Notes: a model not told the origin generated them from the letters alone. DNA of 64,000 nt from Nocardia flavorosea (GCF_015477805.1 NZ_JADLQL010000001.1:620001-684000), one strand, 5' to 3'. Shown: positions 37,384 through 46,162, counted from the stretch's first letter. Translations and numbers: made by a program.

Positions 37384-38226
37384 ATGGCCGAGCCGGCTTC
37401 CCGGATCAGCCCCCGCAAACCCGTTGGAGTGGATACCACCCGCGCCAGTATCGCCCGAGTCTACGACTACAGCCTCGGCGGTAAGGACAACTACGATGTC
37501 GACCGCTGCGCCTATCAGCAGATCCTGGAAGTCGCGCCGCGGCAGGGCGATGTCTCCATCATGAATCGCCGCTGGCTGCATCGCGTGATCCGGTACCTGA
37601 CGGGGACCTCGGGGATCGACCAATTCCTCGATATCGGCGCCGGGCTGCCCACGGTCGCCAATACGCACGAGATCGCCCAGCAGCTCGATCCGGACGCCCA
37701 CGTGGTCTACGTGGACAACGATCCCGTGTGCAATGCACACGGCCGGGTGCTGCTCGAACAGAACGAGAACACCCATTTCGTCTCGGCGGACCTGCTGGAA
37801 CCGGGTACCCTGCTGGGCAATTCCGATATCACCAAATTTCTGGATATGGACCGGCCCCTCGGGCTCATCCTGTGCGGACTACTGCACCATATCGACGAGC
37901 ATTTCGATCCGGTGGGCATGATGCGCGAGTACGTCGAATTGTTGCCCGCGGGGTCCTATCTCGCGATCAGTCATTTCCACGACCCCGGCCCGCGGGATCC
38001 GGAACTGCACGCGCTGGCCCGCGAGCTCGAACACCGTTTCACCGAAAAGGGGCTCGGTTCCGGGTGGTATCGCACCACCGAGGAGATCCTCGAGTACTTC
38101 GGCGGTCTCGAACTGGTTGCGCCGGGCCTGGTTCAGCTGGACGATTGGTGGCCCGCCGGTCCACCGCTGCGTGAGCGGTTTCCGGAGGAGAAGGTCATGG
38201 TGGGCGGTATCGCCTACAAACCCTGA
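37384..38226 (+). CDS. DUF574 SAM-dependent methyltransferase, copy 2
   Basis: A 280-residue paralogue of the preceding gene, lacking its last 14 residues or so. Conserved blocks are VDTTRASIARVYDYSLGGKD, QFLDIGAGLPTVANTHEIAQ and ENTHFVSADLLEPGTLLGNS, where copy 1 reads GDVLEKGTLLENK. The SAM site is intact. It has its own promoter and a CAGAGAGAGG ribosome-binding leader like copy 1, so the duplication included upstream DNA. Differences cluster in the middle and C-terminal segments that would contact the substrate, suggesting that the two act on different acceptors or partners. Confidence 0.92.
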   Translation: MAEPASRISPRKPVGVDTTRASIARVYDYSLGGKDNYDVDRCAYQQILEVAPRQGDVSIMNRRWLHRVIRYLTGTSGIDQFLDIGAGLPTVANTHEIAQQLDPDAHVVYVDNDPVCNAHGRVLLEQNENTHFVSADLLEPGTLLGNSDITKFLDMDRPLGLILCGLLHHIDEHFDPVGMMREYVELLPAGSYLAISHFHDPGPRDPELHALARELEHRFTEKGLGSGWYRTTEEILEYFGGLELVAPGLVQLDDWWPAGPPLRERFPEEKVMVGGIAYKP

Positions 38227-38295
38227 GATACCACCGGCGGTATTTACCACGAAACCGCCGCACTCGGTCAGAACGCCCCAGAAAACGGAAACGAA

Positions 38296-38322
38296 CCCGG
38301 CCGCACACCACATACGGCCGGG
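38296..38322. terminator. Bidirectional terminator hairpin
   Basis: CCCGGCCG and CGGCCGGG arms with an 11-nt loop between the convergent DUF574 and Lsr2-like genes. On the minus strand it is followed by TTCGTTTTC, so it should stop Lsr2-like transcription well. Confidence 0.7.
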
Positions 38323-38362
38323 TGAAAACGCAGTCCGCTCAGCCGGTCACAGCACCGGAATA

Positions 38363-38689
38363 TCAGCCGTTCACTGCGTGGAACGCGGCCAGCACCCCGG
38401 CCGGGATGCGGCCGCGTGCCGATACCTCGTGCCCGTTGCGCTGCGCCCACTCCCGGACCACCTTCGCCGAGGCCGACCGGCCCGCCCGTTCCCGCTTTGT
38501 CCGCCCGGGTCGTCCGGCCCGGCGGGCGAACGGCGTCCATTTTCCGAAGACTGCGCGCAATTCCCCCGCGTTGGCTTCGGTCAGGTCGATCTCGTACGTC
38601 ACGCCCTCGAGTGCGAACACCACCGTCTCGGCTGCGGGTGATTCGCCGTCGAGGTCATCGATCAAACTGATGACGACCTTGCGCGCCAT
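38363..38689 (-). CDS. Lsr2-family nucleoid-associated protein
   Basis: A 108-residue H-NS-like DNA-bridging protein. The N-terminal dimerisation domain is MARKVVISLIDDLDGE...TVVFALEGVTYEIDLTEANA; a basic linker follows (RRAGRPGRTKRERAGR), then the C-terminal DNA-binding domain KVVREWAQRNGHEVSARGRI with the Arg-Gly-Arg that enters the minor groove of AT-rich DNA. GGAGGAG precedes the ATG. Lsr2 silences AT-rich and foreign genes. The main lsr2 usually sits near lysS/clpC, so this is probably a paralogue. It adjoins the AT-richer XRE-DUF574 segment, which it might silence. Confidence 0.92.
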   Translation of the reverse strand: MARKVVISLIDDLDGESPAAETVVFALEGVTYEIDLTEANAGELRAVFGKWTPFARRAGRPGRTKRERAGRSASAKVVREWAQRNGHEVSARGRIPAGVLAAFHAVNG

Positions 38690-38893
38690 GGGCCTACTCC
38701 TCCGATCCCCGAATACATTGCCAGCTATGACATCAACATCCCCGCGGCGGTGCGAAATCCGGGCCCGCCCGCAGCACCGGCACCGCTACCTCTCCCGGGG
38801 GATGTGAGCATACCGCTATGGGTGAACGTCGCGACGCCGGGGCGGAATCCGGGCCGGCGGGCTACGGTGACGGGCAGATCAGAGAGGACCGGG

Positions 38894-39826
38894 ATGAACA
38901 CACACCGCGGGGACGAGCCCGAGACCTTGGAATTCGGACTCCCCCACTTGGCGATGACCGCCCTCGCCTGGGGTGCGCCGGACGGCCGACTCGCGCTGTG
39001 CCTACACGGTTTCCCGGACAGTGCGTGGACCTGGCGCCGGCTGGGGCCCGCCCTGGCCGCGCGCGGTTTCCGTGTGATCGCGCCCTTCACCCGGGGGTAC
39101 GCCCCGACGGCGGTACCGGCCGACGGTGTCTATCACCTCGGCGCTCTCGCCTACGATGCCCTCGCGATCCATCGCGCGTTCGGCGCTCCGGACGATGCCG
39201 TACTCATCGGGCACGACTGGGGCGCATTGACCGCCAACACGATTGCCGCCGATCCCGACTGCCCGTTCCGGCGCGTGGTCTCGCTCGCGGTACCCCCGGT
39301 CCCCGGTATGCGCCCGCGGCGAGTGGCGACCCTGCGGTCCGCGGGGGCGTATCTGCGGCAACTTCGGTACAGCTGGTACATCCTGTTCAACCAGCTGCCC
39401 GGGGTCGCCGAACGTACACTCGACCGGCTGGTGCCCCGGCTGTGGCAGGACTGGTCCCCGGGCTACCCGGCGGCGGCCGATATCGCCCATGCGCTCGATG
39501 CCATGCCCGTGGGGGCACATCGGACCGCCGCGCTGTCCTACTACCGCGCGTTCCTGCGGGTGACGGCGAAGGTTCCCGAACCGTATGCCCGACCACACCG
39601 GTTCTGGGATCGGGCACCGCAGGTGCCGATGCTGTATCTGCACGGTTCGGCGGATACGACATTGCATCCGGCGTTCACCGCCGGGGTCGCCGATGTCCTG
39701 GCCCCGGCGGGCGGGGCCGTGGAGGTGATCCCGGGCGCCGGCCACTTCCTGCACCTGGAGCAGCCCGAGCCGATCGCCGGACTGATCGGCGACTACCTCA
39801 CCGGCGGTTCCGCGCCGCGGAACTGA
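38894..39826 (+). CDS. Alpha/beta hydrolase, epoxide-hydrolase type
   Basis: A 310-residue enzyme starting at MNTHRGDEPE. The oxyanion motif LCLHGFPDSAWTWRRLGPAL (His-Gly-Phe-Pro) and nucleophile motif LIGHDWGALTANTIA place Asp rather than Ser at the elbow, as in epoxide hydrolases and haloalkane dehalogenases. A helical lid follows (SWYILFNQLPGVAERTLDRL). MLYLHGSADTTLHPAFT holds the charge-relay acid and EVIPGAGHFLHLEQP the catalytic His. It probably opens epoxides of lipids or xenobiotics. It is cytosolic, with no signal peptide. Confidence 0.88.
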   Translation: MNTHRGDEPETLEFGLPHLAMTALAWGAPDGRLALCLHGFPDSAWTWRRLGPALAARGFRVIAPFTRGYAPTAVPADGVYHLGALAYDALAIHRAFGAPDDAVLIGHDWGALTANTIAADPDCPFRRVVSLAVPPVPGMRPRRVATLRSAGAYLRQLRYSWYILFNQLPGVAERTLDRLVPRLWQDWSPGYPAAADIAHALDAMPVGAHRTAALSYYRAFLRVTAKVPEPYARPHRFWDRAPQVPMLYLHGSADTTLHPAFTAGVADVLAPAGGAVEVIPGAGHFLHLEQPEPIAGLIGDYLTGGSAPRN

Positions 39827-39971
39827 GCGGTTCCGACGTCCCGGCCGGTCGGCGGTATCGGGGGCTCCGGCCGGTTCGTCGGCTCGTCCGCCGGTGATGC
39901 GACCGCACGGCCGGTTATGTTTCCCATCACAGACGCGATAATCCCGCTTCCGCAACTATTACGGGAACCCA

Positions 39972-39977
39972 TATCAT
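39972..39977 (+). promoter_or_regulatory. -10 hexamer of the MarR-exporter operon
   Basis: TATCAT, 6 nt before the GTG at 39984, implying a leaderless mRNA. The upstream 40 bp contain TCCCG (39942-39946) and CGGGA (39962-39966), inverted, a possible MarR site. Confidence 0.45.
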
Positions 39978-39983
39978 CGCGCG

Positions 39984-40466
39984 GTGGCAAGTGAGGCGGA
40001 AACGGGCATACTGATCGAGCATTTCGTGCTCGCGGTCTGCGATCCGGGACGGTGGGAAGGGGTGGACCGGCTCGCCGAACTGGATCTCACACTGGCGCAG
40101 GCGCGAGTCCTGTTCAGTGTCGTTCGGCGCAGCGAACCGCAACCGATCCACACCATCGCGGGTGCACTCGGCCTGTCGATGACCGCAGCCGGCCGCAATG
40201 TCGACCGGCTGGTGCGCCTGGGTCTACTCACCCGGGAGGAAAGCCCGACCGACCGGCGGGTGAAACTGGTCGGCCCCACCGAGGACGGGCGTCAGCTCGC
40301 CTGGGATCAGATCGCGATCCACCGCGCGACGATCGACCAGGTGGTTGCCCGTCTCCCCGAACCGCTGCGGGCCGACCTCTGCCGGGTCCTCACCGCTGTC
40401 CTCGAATCCGGGGCCATACACAACGTCGTGGCGTGCCCCCCAGCATCTTCAGGAGATATTTCGTGA
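39984..40466 (+). CDS. MarR-family regulator
   Basis: A 160-residue winged-helix regulator starting at a GTG that directly follows a -10 hexamer. Helices LTLAQARVLFSVVRRSEPQP, HTIAGALGLSMTAAGRNVDR (recognition helix) and LVRLGLLTREESPTDRRVKL (wing) are standard MarR. The C-terminal helix completes the dimer. The stop overlaps the start of a DHA2 drug exporter, so it almost surely represses that exporter and is released by the drug or metabolite it recognises. Confidence 0.9.
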   Translation: MASEAETGILIEHFVLAVCDPGRWEGVDRLAELDLTLAQARVLFSVVRRSEPQPIHTIAGALGLSMTAAGRNVDRLVRLGLLTREESPTDRRVKLVGPTEDGRQLAWDQIAIHRATIDQVVARLPEPLRADLCRVLTAVLESGAIHNVVACPPASSGDIS

Positions 40467-42040
40467 ACGCAAGTCCAGCCCCCGCGCCCGCCGCGGGGGC
40501 GGCCCCGGAGAAGATCGACGCATCAGTGCTGAAACTGGCCGGTGTCGTCGTTCTCGGGTCCATCATGTCCATCCTGGACATCACGGTGGTGAACGTCGCC
40601 ATGCCGACGTTCCAGTCCGAATTCGACGTCGCCAACTACTCGACGGTCGCATGGACCGTCACCGCCTACACTCTCGCGCTGGCCACCGTCATCCCGCTGA
40701 CCGGCTGGGCGGCGGACCGCTTCGGCACCAAACGCCTCTACATGATGGCGCTGCTGTTGTTCACCGCCGGATCGGTCCTGTGCGCACTGTCGTGGAACAT
40801 CGGCGCACTCATCGGTTTCCGGGTTATCCAGGGCCTCGGCGGCGGCATGCTCATGCCGCTGGGCATGACCATCATGACCAAGGCCGCCGGCCCCGAACGG
40901 ATGGGCCGGTTGATGGCCATCCTCGGCGTCCCGATGCTGCTGGGCCCGATCCTCGGCCCGATCCTCGGTGGCTGGCTGATCGAGGACGCGTCCTGGCACT
41001 GGATCTTCCTGATCAACCTGCCGCTCGGCGCGATCGCCATCGTCTACGCCTGGTTCGCCCTGCCCAAGGACGAGGCACAGCCCACCGAGAAGTTCGATTT
41101 CGTGGGCATGCTGATGCTGTCACCGGGTCTGGCGCTGTTCCTGTACGGCATCTCCTCCATCCCGGAGGAGGGCACCGTCAACACCCCGAAGGTGTGGGCG
41201 ACCATGCTGGTCGGCGGCGCGCTCGTGGCCGCGTTCATCATCTACTCGTTCAAGCCGAAGAACCCGCTGCTGGATCTGCGGCTGTTCCAGAACCGCGATC
41301 TGACCGTTGCCACCATCACCATGTTCCTGTTCTCGGCGTCGTTCTTCGGCGGCCTGCTGCTCATCCCGACCTACTTCCAGCAGGTACGCGGTGAGAGCGC
41401 GCTGATGGCGGGTCTGCTGGTGGCGCCGCAGGGCCTCGGATCACTGCTCACCATGCCGATCGCCGGCATGCTGGTGGACAAGGTGCCGGTGGGCCGGGTC
41501 GTCCCGGTCGGCCTGGCAATTCTCACCGCGACCATGTTCGGCCTGACACAGATCGGCGCCGACAGTTCCTACTTCTACGTCCTCGGCGTGCTGTTCGTCA
41601 TGGGTCTCGGTATGGGCCTGACGATGATGCCGCTGATGACTGCCGCGCTGCGCACGCTGAAGGAGGTGCAGGTGGCCCGCGGGTCCACCCTGCTCAACAT
41701 CATTCAGCAGATCGCCAGCTCGGTGGGTGTCGCGGTGATCTCGGTCGTGCTCACCAACCGGATGCAGAGCTCCGAGGCGGTCGCGGCCGGTCAGGCGATG
41801 ATGGAGGCGCAGAAGACCGGTGCCCAGCCGGATCCCTCGGTACTGCAGTACCTGGCGAGCATGGGCGACAAGTTCGAGCAGATCATGCTGGGCGAGATGG
41901 CGGATGCCTACGCGACCAGTTTCTGGGTCGCCTTCGTGCTCTGTGTGGTGACCGTCGTCTTCTCACTGCTGCTGCCGCGTAAGGCGAGTTCGGTGCCGGA
42001 ATCCGGCGAGAACGCTCCGGCACCGGTGCTCATGCACTGA
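40463..42040 (+). CDS. DHA2-family (EmrB/QacA) multidrug MFS exporter
   Basis: A 525-residue proton-drug antiporter with 14 membrane helices. The GTG at 40463 has CAGGAG upstream and overlaps the MarR stop. Family motifs are SIMSILDITVVNVAMPTFQS (motif D1), GWAADRFGTKRLYMMALLLF (motif A), LIGFRVIQGLGGGMLMPLGM (motif B) and VPMLLGPILGPILGGWLIED (motif C, antiporter). Codon choice differs from neighbours: Asp, Asn and Tyr codons before Ile/Met end in C (GACATC, AACATC, TACATG), where other genes here prefer T. This may mark recent acquisition. Confidence 0.93.
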   Translation: MNASPAPAPAAGAAPEKIDASVLKLAGVVVLGSIMSILDITVVNVAMPTFQSEFDVANYSTVAWTVTAYTLALATVIPLTGWAADRFGTKRLYMMALLLFTAGSVLCALSWNIGALIGFRVIQGLGGGMLMPLGMTIMTKAAGPERMGRLMAILGVPMLLGPILGPILGGWLIEDASWHWIFLINLPLGAIAIVYAWFALPKDEAQPTEKFDFVGMLMLSPGLALFLYGISSIPEEGTVNTPKVWATMLVGGALVAAFIIYSFKPKNPLLDLRLFQNRDLTVATITMFLFSASFFGGLLLIPTYFQQVRGESALMAGLLVAPQGLGSLLTMPIAGMLVDKVPVGRVVPVGLAILTATMFGLTQIGADSSYFYVLGVLFVMGLGMGLTMMPLMTAALRTLKEVQVARGSTLLNIIQQIASSVGVAVISVVLTNRMQSSEAVAAGQAMMEAQKTGAQPDPSVLQYLASMGDKFEQIMLGEMADAYATSFWVAFVLCVVTVVFSLLLPRKASSVPESGENAPAPVLMH

Positions 42041-42083
42041 TTACACCGGAACGGACCACACCGCCCGCCCGAACCCAGCCGGT

Positions 42084-43286
42084 TCAGGCGGGCGGTGCCG
42101 TATTCCGGAACCATTCGAGGATCTGCGGGAGCGCCGCGCGGACGGTGTCCCCGTGGTCCGGATCGCCGAGTTCGATCAGCTCGGCATCGGCGCCGAGTTC
42201 GGCTTTCAGACAACGCTGCGAGTTCTCGAACGGCACACTGCGGTCACCGGGGGCGGCGTACAACCGGACCGGAACACCGGCCGTCCAGTCGCAGACGGCA
42301 TCGCTGTCGGCCATGGCCCGCAGGGCGGCGCCGGCGGGGTTCCGCGCCAGGGACAAGAATTCCGGGGTGAGCAACTCCTGCGGAGTCCGCGGGAGACCCG
42401 CCCCGATCCGCAGCAGGTCGTGGCGGCCGTCGAACAGTTCCTCGACGCGCTGCGCGTACGGTTGCCGGAATGCTTCGGCGGGCTCGTCGTACAGGTGATA
42501 GATACGGTTCATGGCAGTGATCCAGTACGCGAGGAAGACCACCGCCTGCCGCGGATCGACTCGCCCGTCCAGCGCGGCGGGGGCCTGGACCTCCTGCACG
42601 GCGTAGGGCCCGCTCACCGCGGCCACCGCGCGCAGACCGAACCCCTCCACGTCTCCCTCACGCAGATCCCGGGCCAGCGCGAGCGCTGCCTGTCCGCCCT
42701 GTGAGAAGCCGGTGACCAGAACCTCGGGGCGGAGCTCACGCCCGTGCCGGCCGAGCAACTCGCGGGCAGCGAGCAGCAGGTCCGCGGACGCGGTGCCCGC
42801 CGACGGCGCGTGCGCATAGGGATGCGGTCCCGGCCCGGTACCCAGGCCGAGGTAGTCCGGTGCCACGGCTAGGTAGCCGGCGGCGGCGAACAGGGTCGCC
42901 CGGGCGCGATCGGCTTCTCCGGCTTCGGTCGGCGCCTCGTCGCGGCGCACGATCGTGCCGTGGGCGTAGGACACCGCGCGCAGGTGCGGTGTATCGGTAT
43001 CGGGCACCACCACCAGGCCGCTGGCGGTGGTGGGAGCACCGTCCGGGGCGACGGTGCGGTATTCCACCCGATATCGACGGACCCCGCCGGCCTGCGTCAG
43101 GGGATATGCCCACTTGTCGAGATAGGCGGCGGTTTCCGGACCGTCCATCGCCGGCATCGGGGTCGCCGACACGATCTGCCCACGATACTCCGGAGCGATC
43201 GCCCGGGGGGCGGTGGAACCGCAGGCGGCGACCGGCGCGAGCAGCACAGCAGCCAGCAGCGTCAGCAGTACCCGGCCTGCGTACAC
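42084..43286 (-). CDS. Secreted lipase-like lipoprotein
   Basis: A 400-residue alpha/beta hydrolase with GGGAGG before its GTG start. The signal VLLTLLAAVLLAPVAAC ends in a lipobox (VAAC), so it is probably anchored to the membrane. The nucleophile elbow LVTGFSQGGQAALALARDLR contains the catalytic Ser in G-F-S-Q-G. LRAVSYAHGTIVRRDEAPTE and YLAVAPDYLGLGTGPGPH match secretory lipase (LIP/triacylglycerol lipase-like) families. Near the C-terminus, RLYAAPGDRSVPFENSQRCL supplies the acid and ELGDPDHGDT the His. Likely substrates are short- or medium-chain esters. Confidence 0.9.
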   Translation of the reverse strand: MYAGRVLLTLLAAVLLAPVAACGSTAPRAIAPEYRGQIVSATPMPAMDGPETAAYLDKWAYPLTQAGGVRRYRVEYRTVAPDGAPTTASGLVVVPDTDTPHLRAVSYAHGTIVRRDEAPTEAGEADRARATLFAAAGYLAVAPDYLGLGTGPGPHPYAHAPSAGTASADLLLAARELLGRHGRELRPEVLVTGFSQGGQAALALARDLREGDVEGFGLRAVAAVSGPYAVQEVQAPAALDGRVDPRQAVVFLAYWITAMNRIYHLYDEPAEAFRQPYAQRVEELFDGRHDLLRIGAGLPRTPQELLTPEFLSLARNPAGAALRAMADSDAVCDWTAGVPVRLYAAPGDRSVPFENSQRCLKAELGADAELIELGDPDHGDTVRAALPQILEWFRNTAPPA

Positions 43287-43422
43287 CGTTCACCTCCCGG
43301 CGGATGGATGGACAGTGAGATGGACGCTACCGAAGCGATACCGTGCCGGGCGAAGCGGTGCGGTGGGGATGCGGCGGTTGTGGCCCGGTCCGTGACCGAC
43401 CGGCGCTCGGGCAGTCCCCGGG

Positions 43423-43710
43423 GTGTTCGATGATCTGCAGATTTCGCGAAACGTCTACCACGCCATGGGCGATGACATCGTCGTGGACGCAGAAGTCATA
43501 CCCCCGGCCGAGCGGCGGGATACGGTGCGGCGCTTGATCGCGCTGTGTCATACCGTCAACGATCTCGTCGCTGTCGCCGAAGCGGATCCGGGCGGCGGCG
43601 AATCCACGGCGCTGCTCCTGGAGCACGCACACCGTATCCAGGCTGTGTTACGCGATACCGTGGTCGACCTGGTGGCCAACGGACACGCTCGCCGGTCGGA
43701 TGCGGCGTAA
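43423..43710 (+). CDS. Small hypothetical helical protein
   Basis: A 95-residue frame beginning at a GTG. The product is acidic and helical: MFDDLQISRNVYHAMGDDIV, RRDTVRRLIALCHTVNDLVA and LLEHAHRIQAVLRDTVVDLV. No domain is recognised. Codon use is moderately typical of a gene, and no convincing overlapping frame competes. The ribosome-binding site is weak (GGGG only). It lies upstream of a membrane protein gene that has its own promoter. Confidence 0.45.
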   Translation: MFDDLQISRNVYHAMGDDIVVDAEVIPPAERRDTVRRLIALCHTVNDLVAVAEADPGGGESTALLLEHAHRIQAVLRDTVVDLVANGHARRSDAA

Positions 43711-43770
43711 CGCCGAAAATGCCGGGCCCCGCGGTGCTTCCGGGCCTATTCCCAGTAGTGGGCGCAGAAA

Positions 43771-43776
43771 TACACT
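43771..43776 (+). promoter_or_regulatory. -10 hexamer of the membrane protein gene
   Basis: TACACT, 6 nt before the ATG at 43783 (a GTG at 43780 is in frame). Suggests leaderless expression. Confidence 0.4.
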
Positions 43777-43782
43777 GGGGTG

Positions 43783-44781
43783 ATGGCCAAACCGACCCCC
43801 TGGGGCCGCGGCGCCGGCGCGGACGCCGCCGGCACGGTGGGCTCCGCGTTCGCCGGTACCCCGGGCGGCGCGGCAGCGGCCACCGGACCGGCCGACGACC
43901 GAACCGAACGCTGGAACCGGCACCGGGCAACCGCCGCCGCCCTACTCCGGCGGACGCGCGATCGCGCCGAGGATATCCGCACCGCACCGCGGCTGAGCGG
44001 TAAATGGGGCTATGTGCTCAGCGCACTCGGGGGCGTCGTCACCTTCATCTTGATGTTCCAGCATTGGATGGTGGCCCGCGGCCCGGACGGGATGGCCGCG
44101 GCCACGGCCTTCGGGCGAATCGATACGACCAGCCGGTACCTGGCCGTATGGTCGTCCAAGGGAGCGCCGCCGGCCGCCGATCTGACGGGTTCGTGGGCGG
44201 TGACCGCCAGCGCCGCGATCGCGGTCACGCTCGCCGCGGTCGCGATCTACATCGTCACCGACTCACCGCGTTTCGCCCGGGTCGCCACCGGCGCGGCCGT
44301 GCTCACCGCCGTACTGGTCGTGGCGAATCTGCTGTATCTGACGGCCCGGCAGAAAAGCCTGAAGAATATGACGGCGCGACGCTGGGATCTCGGCGGGCAG
44401 ATCGGTTCCTGGATCGACTGGGCGTTCAATGACGGCACCAAACCGGTGGCCGGTCTGAACCAGATCGAATACGTGGCCTCGGGCACGGTCACCGCCGCCG
44501 CGATCACCGCGGTGATCGTCGCGGTGGCCGGGGCGGTGATCGCGGTCGCGATGATGCCGCGGCCCGCTGCGGGGTCGTCGTGGCTGCCCTGGCGGATCAG
44601 CGTATCCCGGGCGACCACGGCGAATTACGTGGCCGCGGGCACTGAACGACCACCGGATCCGGTGTCCACGGTGGATACCGCGGTAACCCGATCGGAAGAG
44701 TCACGGTCGGCCGACGGTGGCCCGCCCGCGGACGAGTCCGGAGCGTCCGCATCGGCGGACCCGGGGCCACCGCAACGCTAG
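43783..44781 (+). CDS. Membrane protein of unknown function
   Basis: A 332-residue protein with a disordered Gly/Ala-rich N-terminus (about 35 residues), a basic region (RWNRHRATAAALLRRTRDRA), then four membrane helices: GYVLSALGGVVTFILMFQHW, VTASAAIAVTLAAVAIYIVT, ATGAAVLTAVLVVANLLYLT and TAAAITAVIVAVAGAVIAVA. Extracytoplasmic loops carry MVARGPDGMAAATAFGRIDT and WDLGGQIGSWIDWAFNDGT. The C-terminal tail is charged and disordered. No family is recognised. It looks like a small envelope or division-associated protein, but this is a guess. Expression is probably leaderless. Confidence 0.75.
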   Translation: MAKPTPWGRGAGADAAGTVGSAFAGTPGGAAAATGPADDRTERWNRHRATAAALLRRTRDRAEDIRTAPRLSGKWGYVLSALGGVVTFILMFQHWMVARGPDGMAAATAFGRIDTTSRYLAVWSSKGAPPAADLTGSWAVTASAAIAVTLAAVAIYIVTDSPRFARVATGAAVLTAVLVVANLLYLTARQKSLKNMTARRWDLGGQIGSWIDWAFNDGTKPVAGLNQIEYVASGTVTAAAITAVIVAVAGAVIAVAMMPRPAAGSSWLPWRISVSRATTANYVAAGTERPPDPVSTVDTAVTRSEESRSADGGPPADESGASASADPGPPQR

Positions 44782-44957
44782 GTGCGGCCCAGCCCACGCC
44801 ATCCGGCTCGTGCCGGCCGACAGACCCGGTCGTCGCCGGCGCTGCCAGGTACCGGCCACGCCGTGTAGTGTCGCGCGCGTGCCGGATCGGTTGCGGCACA
44901 GGCAAGCTTCTGAAACACCGTCCAGCGGCCCTGTCGGCTCGAGTGATCGCGAGGCAT

Positions 44958-45350
44958 ATGTTCACCCACCAGATGTCCACCGACTACCCCGTCGCCCCCA
45001 TTCCGGACGAAGCCTACGGTCGCGGCGCGCCGTTGCCGCCTCCGCGCGAGACCGATCTGGTGATCACCGCGTTGCTGTGGTTCCTGCTCGCCACCCTGGC
45101 CATCGTCTCGGTGGTCATCTCCCCGTGGTTCCTGCTGGCGATGGGCGTCTGCGAAGGACGTACCGGCTGCAGTACCGATCCGAGCACCGGCAACTGGATC
45201 ATCGTGCTGGGCGGCTGCTTCGGGTTTCTGCTCGGGGCCGCCACCTCGGTGAACGCGGCACGCAGCGGGCGTGCGCTGTATCCGGGCGCGTTGATCGGTG
45301 TCGCACTGGTGCTGGCCGCTTGGCTGGCGGGTTCGCTGCTGATGGGCTGA
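44958..45350 (+). CDS. Small membrane protein
   Basis: A 130-residue protein with GAGG a few bases before the ATG; a second ATG at 44973 is possible. After a Pro-rich cytosolic stretch it has three membrane helices: LVITALLWFLLATLAIVSVV, WIIVLGGCFGFLLGAATSV and GALIGVALVLAAWLAGSLLM. Between the first two lies a loop with CEGRTGCSTDPSTGN, whose two Cys may form a disulphide. No known domain. It converges on the SRPBCC gene with 34 bp between stops. Confidence 0.75.
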   Translation: MFTHQMSTDYPVAPIPDEAYGRGAPLPPPRETDLVITALLWFLLATLAIVSVVISPWFLLAMGVCEGRTGCSTDPSTGNWIIVLGGCFGFLLGAATSVNAARSGRALYPGALIGVALVLAAWLAGSLLMG

Positions 45351-45384
45351 GGTGGGACGGACCGGCGATCCGTCCCGCTCGCCT

Positions 45385-45894
45385 TCACGGCCGCGCGGGG
45401 GCGAACCTGCGGTCGGTGTAGCGACGCAGGTTGGCCAGGAACCGGCGGAATGCCATATTCATCAAGGGTGTTGCCGCGAACGCCGTGAAACGCGCGGGTC
45501 CGGCCAGCCGCTGCGCGAGGGTCCAGGTGAGCCGGCACCCCTCGGGTGTCGGCTCGATCCGGTAGTCCTCGGCGAACGCCGTCAGGGCGCCGGTGGAGCA
45601 ACTGTTGAACCGAAAGGCCATCCGCGTATTCGGTTCCCAGACCAGGAATTCCTCGTCTCCGGCCAGCCCGCCGCGCATATCGACCACCCGGGTCGTCCCG
45701 ACACCGCGGGGTTCCGGGCTGGTCCAGGTGACCTTGGTGATCACGCTCGCCCACTGCGGCCAGGATTCGGCGTCGGCCAGCACCTCGAACAGCTGCTCGG
45801 GGGTGATCGCCAGATCCACACTGTTACTGCATCGCACCGGCGCGTTCTCGATGAATTCGAGCCCGACCCGTTCACAGGGGCGCATCGTGCTCAT
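45385..45894 (-). CDS. SRPBCC/START-like protein
   Basis: A 169-residue helix-grip-fold protein starting at MSTMRPCERVGLEF. NSVDLAITPEQLFEVLADAE opens the fold, SWPQWASVITKVTWTSPEPR follows, and the long C-terminal helix (TPLMNMAFRRFLANLRRYTD) closes the hydrophobic cavity. It belongs to the polyketide cyclase/dehydrase-like group, which bind or process hydrophobic ligands. It is divergent from the antigen-85-like esterase, and the 280-bp region between holds a copy of the GACA-N2-TGTC motif, linking the two in regulation. Confidence 0.85.
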   Translation of the reverse strand: MSTMRPCERVGLEFIENAPVRCSNSVDLAITPEQLFEVLADAESWPQWASVITKVTWTSPEPRGVGTTRVVDMRGGLAGDEEFLVWEPNTRMAFRFNSCSTGALTAFAEDYRIEPTPEGCRLTWTLAQRLAGPARFTAFAATPLMNMAFRRFLANLRRYTDRRFAPARP

Positions 45895-46005
45895 CGCCGG
45901 CCACCGCCGATCGTATGCTCCGGTCCTCGATTCGCACGGGTTTCCATGCGCCTGTTCCTCTCGTCGCTCGGCACAGCCACGCAATACCGGCTGCGCACCG
46001 ATCGT

Positions 46006-46018
46006 GACACCTGTCCAG
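46006..46018. promoter_or_regulatory. Operator-like motif, third location
   Basis: GACACCTGTCCAG. Its last 12 bases equal the minus-strand reading of site A at 2378-2389. The GACA-CC-TGTC core is symmetric. It lies between the SRPBCC and antigen-85-like genes; the rest of the 45895-46174 region shows no gene. Confidence 0.4.
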
Positions 46019-46162
46019 TCGTATGTCCATATCCCGGGAGCCGCCGCCGGCGCCGCGGCACTCCAGCGGAGCGGGTTGGGATCGGTGGCAGGGAACGGCA
46101 CGGCGTCCTGGCCCACATCACAGAGTTCCACGGAACCGTGCCCGCCCGGCCACCGGGCACAA

